Of a DNA stretch of 64,000 nt, positions 57,494-64,000 are shown piece by piece. The DNA lies in assembly GCA_008973525.1 (NCBI GenBank), contig WACJ01000363.1:1-64000 (forward strand). Reading direction: 5' to 3'. The DNA is from Stenopsyche tienmushanensis. Lineage: Eukaryota > Arthropoda > Insecta > Trichoptera > Stenopsychidae. The translations under genes and the position numbers were made by a program. Under the pieces are notes generated by a model. The model had not been told where the DNA came from. It saw nothing but the letters and a program-made list of their open reading frames with translations, and made no database searches. Positions within the stretch are counted from its first letter, which is position 1. Each line of letters opens with the position of its first letter.

Positions 57494-57705
57494 GATCATC
57501 CAGAAAGTAAGGTTACAACAATTTTTTAAGACCGAAAAATGCTTGTTTTTAATTGAAATTCACAGGGTAGAAAGAAATGAGGTTGTGGGAGCGCGTGACG
57601 AACTCGCCAATGGAAGAATTTACTGAGACTAAACAACATGGCCGACAAACACTCGGAACTAAATAAACTGATTGTTAAGATCCCCCCTACACGCCAGATG
57701 CACCA
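57494..57705 (-). mobile_element. Mariner family M3, copy 4 (ends only)
   Basis: 'TCATCCAGAAAGTAAGGTTA' at 57497-57516 is the 3' end. After about 75 bp it passes directly to the 5' arm ('CCAATGGAAGAATTTACTGA', 'ATGGCCGACAAACAC', 'TTGTTAAGATCCCCCCTAC'). The whole coding region is gone. Confidence 0.82.
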
Positions 57706-57709
57706 ACTT

Positions 57710-58640
57710 TGCGATCAATCTCAGAGTTTCTTTCAATCCTTGAGCAATTTTTTTCCATTCTAATTAAATTATTTTTTATTTATAAAATGTTAAAGAACAT
57801 AGTTTTTTCATTTATCTTGTGCTTGTATCCATTTTTTTAGTGTGCGGTATCAAATATCATTTACCCCATACAGGGCCCATTGTGATGACAGATTTAGAAC
57901 GCATCAAAGTCCTCCTCCCCGGCTGGCATCGTTTTTCTCACATTATCGTTCGGTAGCGCATTTTATTGCACACATATGCGCGGGTACATTATGCTTTAAA
58001 AAATGTTCGGGCACGGTTAATGGGTTAACTTGTTTATTCCTATGGCGTAATAATCCATGCAATGGCGGCTGAATAGTTTACATTTACAGGCCAACGCGGC
58101 GTAATAAGCCCTTCACTAATGGCCTGTCAGTACTTTCGTGTTTATCCAGATGCTTCAGTAATGTCTACTTGGATGTAATATACAGATAGTTTTATGGCTA
58201 CCGACCCCCCTTCGGCCCCCGTCGTGCTATAAATATGTTTTTTTTTTCAGATATTATTTCAGCGGCGATACAGTAGTGTCGTGAATGGACGGCGATAAAA
58301 ACGCTCTGATTCTGGTCCGCGCACAAAGTGGGCGTTTCTGACCCCAAATTTATTATCGTTATATAATGCTCATAGGGAATGACCGTAAGTAAGAAAATAA
58401 AAATCAACTGTTTAGATATATTATATTGTAGGAAATACTCGTTAATCACGTGATATCTGGGAAAAAATCATGGGAAAAATAAAATCATAGAATATTTTAA
58501 AGCTTTCATGCATTGAAAATAATTGAATTGAATTATTTTTATTAAACCCTTAATTTCAAAAGTATTTTTTAGTGATTTTTGATCAAAAAAGATTCTTATT
58601 AAAATAGGACATGAAACGTTTGTTTGTTTGAAAAATTTAA
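57710..58640. other. No recognised feature
   Basis: 57840-58080 and 58190-58340 are GC-richer but carry no recognisable domain. Confidence 0.35.
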
Positions 58641-58654
58641 GTCACAAAGGTTAG

Positions 58655-58755
58655 AATAAGATCCGCCAAAAAAAAATTGCTCAATAGAGGGTCCGCGAAA
58701 GAAATTTTACTCAAGAGGTGGTCCGCAGACTACATAGGTTTAAGAACTGCTGTAC
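58655..58755 (-). mobile_element. hAT-like terminus
   Basis: Minus strand from 58755: 'CAGCAGTTCTTAAACCTATG', 'TAGTCTGCGGACCACC' and 'TTTCGCGGACCCTC' resemble a hAT terminus with repeated GCGGACC motifs. The partner end is not identified. Confidence 0.5.
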
Positions 58756-59108
58756 TAGGGCTATCTCAAACAGATGTCACAAACTCGTGGCCCGCGGGTT
58801 GCATTTGAATATTTTATGATTTATAGAATTTAAATAAACTATTCCATCAAAGGAGCCTTGATTTGCGTAGTTATTCTGTGCCTGGTAAGTTAATGTTTAA
58901 GAAAAACTAATATTGTGTTATTTATTTATTTCAAAAAGTTTTTTATTTAACGTGTAATTCAAGGAATCTAAGAAATTCCTCAAAAAATATGTTCATCCTT
59001 TGAAAAACTAGGTCTCTCTCTTCCCTGATGCAGTGTAATAGTAAAATCGTAATAGGAAACCACGCTTATCGAGGCCTGAATGGGTTCAAGTAGTCTTAAA
59101 CTTATATA
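58756..59108. other. No recognised feature
   Basis: 'CTCGTGGCCCGCGGGTTGCA' near 58784 also has a hAT-like flavour, but no pair was found. Otherwise AT-rich. Confidence 0.3.
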
Positions 59109-59179
59109 CAGGGTGCGTTCCGAAAGTAATGCAATTATTTTTTTAAAAGTGCTTTATTGAACAGATTTGCACAAACTCT

Positions 59180-59835
59180 TAATTTTTTTCAAAATACTGT
59201 CTTTGGGCCTCTACACATTTTTTCCAGAGACTCTGCCATGACCGGTAGGCGTCTTCGGGAACCCTGGAGGGCGTCTTGGGGGACCTCTCACAACGCCTTC
59301 ATCACGGCTGATTGAATCTCTTCTATGGACGAAAAACGGGTTCCTTTCAGGACTGACTTAATCCGAGGGAACAAAATAAGGGTCTGCTGGGGCGACGCCA
59401 GGACTATGGGGGGGGGGGGGGGGGCAGCGTTGGCACCTTGTGTTTGGCCAGAAACTCGCGGACTCGTAGCGCGTTGTGGCAAGGCGCGTTGTCGTGATGG
59501 ACTTGTCAAGTAGCGGAGATGTCTTTTCGCGTCCTGACGACCTTTTTTCGAAGTCTTTTCAGCACATCCACGTAGTAGACAGCGTTAACTGTCTATCCTT
59601 GAGGAAGAAACTCCTTATGGACCACTCCTTTGCTGTCGAAAAAGACAATGAGCATTGTTTTCATTTTTGATTTGCTCATTCTTGCCTTTTTGGGCTTGGG
59701 AGACTGGTCGGTGTGCCACTCAGAGCTTTGGCGTTTTGTTTTTGGGTCGTATTCGAAAGCTCAGGTTTCATCACCAGTGACATTGTCCAAATAATCAGGT
59801 TCAATTTCAACACGTTGCAAAAGTTCGCTCGATCG
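59180..59835 (-). pseudogene. Mariner transposase lacking its N-terminus
   Basis: Minus strand: 'YLDNVTGDET' and a stop in place of W, 'YDPKTKRQSSEW', 'KPKKARMSKSKMKTMLIVFF' with 'DSKGVVHKEFLPQG', 'YYVDVLKRLRKKV', 'VHHDNAPCHNALRVREFLAK' (second catalytic block) and then a proline run from the G16 tract at 59409-59424. After a frame change it continues with 'KSVLKGTRFSSIEEIQSAVM' and 'WKKCVEAQ'. This is standard mariner order. The SPD(L)AP-D block with the third catalytic Asp lies at the homopolymer and is scrambled. The DNA-binding domains are deleted. It is one of the best preserved copies in the window. Confidence 0.92.
59409..59424 (+). repeat. G homopolymer inside the mariner
   Basis: Sixteen consecutive G, exactly where the transposase should read HPPYSPDLAP. 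The tract likely grew by slippage from CCN codons on the minus strand and shifts the frame. Confidence 0.95.
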
Positions 59836-60098
59836 TCGATTCCATTTTTTCCGTGACACAGTTGGCACGTAGAAGTTCACAATAACTGACGTCCTGCCAC
59901 TTTCACACTTTGGAAAGCACTGAGACCAGTTTCGCGGTAAAGCTAAAGATCCCCATCACCTACTCCAAGTAGTCCGATCCCACTCCGACCAATAGGAGCG
60001 GCGCAGGAAATTCAATTGCATTACTTTCGGAACGCAACCTGTATATAAGTTTGCGGAAATTGTGGAACTAGATTTGAGGAAAAAGCCCCCCTAAAACA

Positions 60099-60900
60099 AA
60101 AAATGTGGATGACACTCTCGTCATTTGGCCACACGGAATGGCTGAGCTTCTTAAATTTCTTACTTTCCTCAACTCCAGAAATAAGAACATCCCATTTCTG
60201 GATACATGCATTATAAAAAATCCTGACGGATCTTTAGGTCATACAGTCTTCAGAATAAGCACATACACCAACAGATATCTTCATGCCACTTCTCATCACC
60301 GTCCTAGGCAGTTCAACTTTTTCGTGAAAGCACTCATAGACACAGCGTCCAGATTGGCAGACAGTAGCTACATGGAAGAAGAAATAAAGGAACTAAGCCA
60401 AGCTTTTGCAAAAAATGGATATTCTCTGAGTCGGAAAAACACATTGTTCTTCCTTACATAAAAGGTACGACCAATACTATTAACCATATTCCTGAAACAC
60501 CGTACCAACATTACCTTTGAGACGGGAAAGAAGATAGGAAGTTTCTTGTCCAATAAAAAGGATAGGATGAAAAACCAAAGTCAGGGAGTATACTAAATCC
60601 CATGCGCAGACTGTGAGATGTCATACATTGAAAAAACCAATAGACAAATCACCCATAGGGTAATAGAACATCAGAAAGCAGTTTTGTAATTGGACTACAA
60701 ATCAGCACTAACGGAAAACGTGCGACGACACTAGCGTACCCAGAGCTTGGCTTCCAATATTATCAAAACACCAGGGACCATTCCAAAAAAATCGACAGTG
60801 CAACCAACCATCAGACAAGCGACGACGCAAAGTGGCCCAACATCGCACTCTGGCATCACTGGACGGAGGATGATTACCAGGAGCATAACTAAGACAACAA
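60099..60900 (+). pseudogene. Penelope-like element: RT catalytic box to GIY-YIG endonuclease
   Basis: The frame starts inside the RT at 'NVDDTLVIWPHG' (60102 on; the usual YVDDTFVIW box with Y changed to N), then 'NSRNKNIPFLDTCIIK', 'TYTNRYLHATSHHRPRQFNF' and 'KNGYSL'. These are the motifs of Penelope-like RTs, including the N-x-x-I-x-F-L-D and T-x-R-Y-L-H blocks. Further on comes 'SQGVY', a stop, 'IPCADCEMSYIEKTNRQI' and 'RVIEHQKAV'. This is the GIY-YIG endonuclease with its C-x-x-C pair, and with YIG changed to YIE. The RT part before the catalytic box is absent. The mariner at 59109-60041 lies just upstream, with about 57 bp between them. Confidence 0.92.
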
Positions 60901-61045
60901 CGGCGGCAGTTAATCTTTGATAATGAACCCAATAGGTGGTCCATGTTAGTTTTTGAGTTTGACGCCTTTGATCTAGAAAGTAAGACTACCAGGACTTTTG
61001 AGGCCAAGGAATTTTTATGTTTCGAAGTTGATGCGCCTAACATGT
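60901..61045. other. Spacer after the Penelope-like fragment
   Basis: Contains a short minus-strand open frame that overlaps the end of the Penelope-like region and is not considered real. Confidence 0.4.
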
Positions 61046-61563
61046 AGAGGAGATCTTAACACTCAGTTTGTTTGGTCCCGCGTGTTTGTCGGTCATTTTG
61101 TTAAGTCACAGTAAACTCTTTCAATGGAGAGGTCGTCGTGCGCTTCTGCCACATTTTTTTTGAATTCAGAGGTGAAGTGACACAACTTCGTCTCATCCTG
61201 CGTCTCAAGTGTCACCAAGGCGACTTCAAATAATATCAAATAATTCATCATGAAATCACTGATGATCTCTCATTCCTTGTCTGGTCATACGTATAAGTAC
61301 GACCTTCTCTGAATAACTTAATCCACTACGTGATATGTTATCGACTTGTCACATCACTACCATAAGATTCCACGAGCTTCCGATTGATATTCGTGGTGGT
61401 ATTGTTCTGCAAATTCAAAAAACGGATGAACGCATGGATCTTGCATGGATGAGAAGTGGAGGGAGCGCGTGACGACCTCTCCATTGAAAGAATTTATTGT
61501 GACTGAATAAAATGGCCGACAAACATGCGGAACCCAAAAACCCAACTGTTAAGATCCCTCCTA
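61046..61563. mobile_element. Mariner-derived element with ~95-bp inverted arms (family M3)
   Basis: The left arm (61046-61145) and right arm (61464-61563) are inverted copies of the M3 5' leader: 'AGATCTTAAC', 'CGTGTTTGTCGGTCATTTTG', 'CAATGGAGAGGTCGTCGTGC' on the left and 'GCGTGACGACCTCTCCATTG', 'ATGGCCGACAAACATGCGG', 'CTGTTAAGATCC' on the right. Between the arms is decayed transposase sequence (61230-61460) matching 16840-16940 and 31500-31640. The element has two 5' ends and no 3' end. Confidence 0.8.
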
Positions 61564-62550
61564 TATGTCGGGTGCGTCATCTTTGAAACAAACAAAAAAT
61601 CTGCCAGCCTCAGAAGCTTCTGCAACTTGACTTTATCTATCTAAACTAGTGTTAATTGTGAATAAAAAATACACTTATATTGTGGATATAAAAAATGTTT
61701 TACACCTTGGAGTTGTTGATAAGATTTACCATCAACTCACAAATGTCGTGAAAATGAATATTTTCTCAAAGAAATTATTTCTGGCTTCATTTCAAATGAC
61801 CTCATATTCATCAGGTCTGGATTCTTAAAAAAAAGTGCTGATGATTGATAAATATTAATACAATGGCGTTTTAAATTTGTAGCATTTATTCTGGTGGATC
61901 TTATAATTTTAAATATCCATGTAAGTAATATCATGTATACGGGTTATAGTTGGTGGATTAGGTCAGCTGATTATTATAGTGCTCTTTAATGATATTTTTA
62001 TTAAATCCTTAAAAAAATAATAAATATCACCATTTATACAGGATCACAGAATTCTAATTTTCCAAAGAGAAAACATTTTTTCCTGGCGAATATGAAAATC
62101 TCCCAAGCGCGTGTGTCTGTGTGGACACAATAAAGTCGAGTTTTAAATCGCGTAAAAGTTCGCCTTTCCACGCCTGAAAATTCCCTTTTCATTTGCGACA
62201 AAGCTCAACTCGCTCGTCATATCGGGGTTAACGTGAGCTTGCGACGTTAACATGGGCGAAAACGACCCCAGGCGTCGGCTCTGACTACTTGCAATATGAA
62301 AAGCACTTTTTTCATACACGGACGCGAATTTATTTCCTTTGAAGGTAATTCATTTTACATTCGAAAAGTTTCGTTGGCTCAGTCGAAGTTGCTTCTTGCT
62401 AGGCGTATTTAATTTTTTTATTGCGTTAAAAAATACCGGATGAAAATTGGATGTTTTGGCCGAAAAAAAATCGAAAAAATTCACATGGGGTTTTTCTTCT
62501 TTTATACGCGAACGCAGGACGACTTCTTTTGGATTTTAAATGAATTGCTC
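61564..62550. other. No recognised feature
   Basis: AT-rich with a GC-richer patch at 62160-62290. No frame of interest. Confidence 0.35.
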
Positions 62551-62554
62551 AAAG

Positions 62555-62620
62555 CAGTGGTCATTAACCTTTTTTGGAACACTGCCAATTTATTCAATAT
62601 TTTTACATTTGCAATAAGCC
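62555..62620 (+). mobile_element. hAT-like terminus
   Basis: 'CAGTGGTCATTAACCTTTTT' followed by 'TGGAACACTGCC' is very close to the widespread hAT start CAGTGGTTCTCAACCTTTTT. The partner end is not identified. Confidence 0.55.
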
Positions 62621-63313
62621 AACCACCCACCGCTATACAGCGTTACTTGCGCTTAAAAACAATCATTTTATATTTTCTACAAAATCTTAATTTTTCACCG
62701 ATTTTACTTAAAAGCCAAAAAATTGGGTCAAACTATTTTTTGGGCGTCTCTAGACATACCGTTAACAAAATAACACTTTGAATAAAATACATGGACCATT
62801 CACGAAACGTGTTACAATATGCATGATACATATGTTGTGCCATCAGGCGAGCATTCAAATACATGCTAGGGTGCATATGTCGTGTCATTATATTTGTCTG
62901 TAAATAAAGAATTGATTATAACTCATTTTTTTTTCAGCGATAGTTAACTCGATTTCAGCATCACATTTGCTACACCATGTAGGTTGAAGTAAAATTGCCA
63001 GTTTGGCACTTTATGTTTGACCATTGCGCCCTTTTCATCGTAAAAAATGTGTTAATCCTTTTGGGCACGCGATTTTCGCTGGAAGTTTTTGCGTTCCGTG
63101 CAAATAAATAGGACAATATAGTCTGAAAAATTATTTCATTCAAAATTGAAAGCTCAACACTTTGAACGACAGTTTTTGCTAAGAGAAAACATGCGATAGA
63201 GCCGAGGATCGATTCCATCAACGGTCATCCATTAACGTATTAAAAAAAACAATAAAATTTGTGTTTGTTGTCTGTGTGTCCATGAGTAACGTTTTTGAAA
63301 TATTACATAAAAT
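62621..63313. other. No recognised feature
   Basis: AT-rich. The minus frame 62970-63221 shows no domain. Confidence 0.35.
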
Positions 63314-63655
63314 GGCGCTGTTGATCTGAGCAGATTTAATTAACCAGATTAACGGCGATATCTTCCGTCTCTCTTTAGGCGTAATATGTCAATTTAACAG
63401 CGCTATCTTCTGTGGCATTGAGAATGCGTATGAAGAAACGACACCGACCCCTTCTTGCACATGAGCCGTTGCTGGTTGGGTGGTGACGCGCAGGAGGCGA
63501 GAATCGTGAGGAGTCGTCGGATAGCCTTGGCTGTGGGATGACGTCCTTCCCATAGCCAGATATTTCTTGTACGTTTAATAAAGCGGTTCTCTGACAAGAA
63601 TTTTTCTGTTTGACGCCCTTCCACTACTATCCATCCGTCTGGCTACATAACAACT
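63314..63655 (+). repeat. LTR-like repeat D, copy 3
   Basis: 'GGCGCTGTTGATCTGAGCAG', 'AGATTAACGGCGATATCTTC', 'GGTGACGCGCAGGAGGCGAG', 'GGATAGCCTTGGCTGTGGGA', 'TAATAAAGCGG' and 'GACGCCCTTCCAC' parallel copies 1 and 2. It shares with copy 1 the GACGCGCAGGAGGCG segment missing from copy 2, and with both the AATAAA position. Confidence 0.6.
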
Positions 63656-64000
63656 CGAAAGCAGAACGAACTACCTCTTCCACGCTTCAATTTTTACTTT
63701 AAAGAATATGCACATATTATTTTCTTAACTAAAACAAATACATTTTTTTCCATATATATAAAAATGAATATATGCAGTATAGTATGTTTGTGGACTGCAC
63801 ATTCTTGTATTATTCATCCGATTACGATGAAGCATTGCACCGACTACCGGGTATTCGCTAATATATTTAAAAAATATATTTATAATGCAAATTTAATATT
63901 AAAAAATGTATGACATCATAATTTTGTATTTAAAAAAAATATTTGGACAGCTTTCAACAAATTTTAAAGCGTTATACAAGTAGTGCAGAGTTTAGTGCTT
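63656..64000. other. No recognised feature
   Basis: AT-rich window end. Confidence 0.4.

Larger units (their letters stand above)
59109..60041 (-). mobile_element. Mariner with both termini and TA target sites, family M8
   Basis: Termini 'CAGGGTGCGTTCCGAAAGTA' and, inverted, 'CAGGTTGCGTTCCGAAAGTA' continue in parallel for about 30 bp (to ATGCAATT). TA lies at 59107-59108 and 60042-60043. At 933 bp it has lost the N-terminal part of the gene but keeps all three catalytic regions in recognisable form. Confidence 0.95.

Noticed and set aside
1..64000. CRISPR arrays, operons, prophage or bacterial insertion
   Set aside because: No regularly spaced repeats, no ribosome-binding sites or long bacterial-type frames. 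The DNA is eukaryotic in character throughout.

Overview
The window is AT-rich nuclear DNA from a metazoan, most likely an insect or other arthropod. This rests on what is present: many diverged mariner-family (Tc1/mariner superfamily) remnants, R1-clade and Jockey-like non-LTR retrotransposon pieces, a Penelope-like retroelement with a GIY-YIG remnant, hAT fragments, and short repeats flanked by TTAA. There is no operon structure, no long open frame, no rRNA or tRNA gene and no CRISPR array. The species cannot be named from the sequence.

I find no host protein-coding gene that can be supported with confidence. Almost every recognisable coding stretch is a broken transposable-element gene with stops, frameshifts or deletions. 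About sixteen separate mariner pieces were recognised, from at least six families with different terminal repeats. They lie at 3.1, 11.5, 16.5, 22.0, 24.0, 31.0, 32.9, 36.6, 41.3, 44.3, 46.0, 46.4, 56.3, 57.5, 59.1 and 61.0 kb. Five have both termini: 3095-3649, 22027-22399, 56303-57177, 59109-60041 and 61046-61563. All are shorter than an autonomous mariner of about 1.3 kb, so none looks able to move by itself.

Layout. 0-10 kb: repeat E, a short mariner, a TTAA-type repeat end, a region framed by inverted TCGCATAAA motifs, and a hAT remnant with its C-terminal dimerisation domain. 10-20 kb: repeat C interrupted by a mariner, repeat B, a second repeat E, a mariner, an LTR-like repeat, and duplicated hAT ends. 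20-30 kb: repeat C next to a short mariner, a non-LTR 3' end (B), repeat A, a second LTR-like repeat, repeat F, and an R1-clade RT fragment sitting inside a repeat C copy. 30-40 kb: mariner/B nests, a tandem pair of repeat A, repeat F, an inverted A+mariner block, and a small TTAA-flanked repeat with a strong hairpin. 40-50 kb: mariner/B, a GC-richer block with a weak Ig-like reading frame, then a dense cluster of mariner, R1-clade RT, two mariners and a hAT/ZBED-like fragment, followed by three copies of an ACGTATATATACGT palindrome. 50-64 kb: a deleted hAT copy, a Jockey RT with an in-frame deletion, hAT-like ends, mariners, a Penelope-like fragment beside a mariner with intact TA target sites, a mariner-derived element with arms of about 95 bp, and a third LTR-like repeat.

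There is no gene pathway to describe. The information here is the nesting order of the elements and how they decayed. Stretches with no recognised feature are listed so that the reader knows they were examined. Coordinates of diverged repeats are approximate at their edges.
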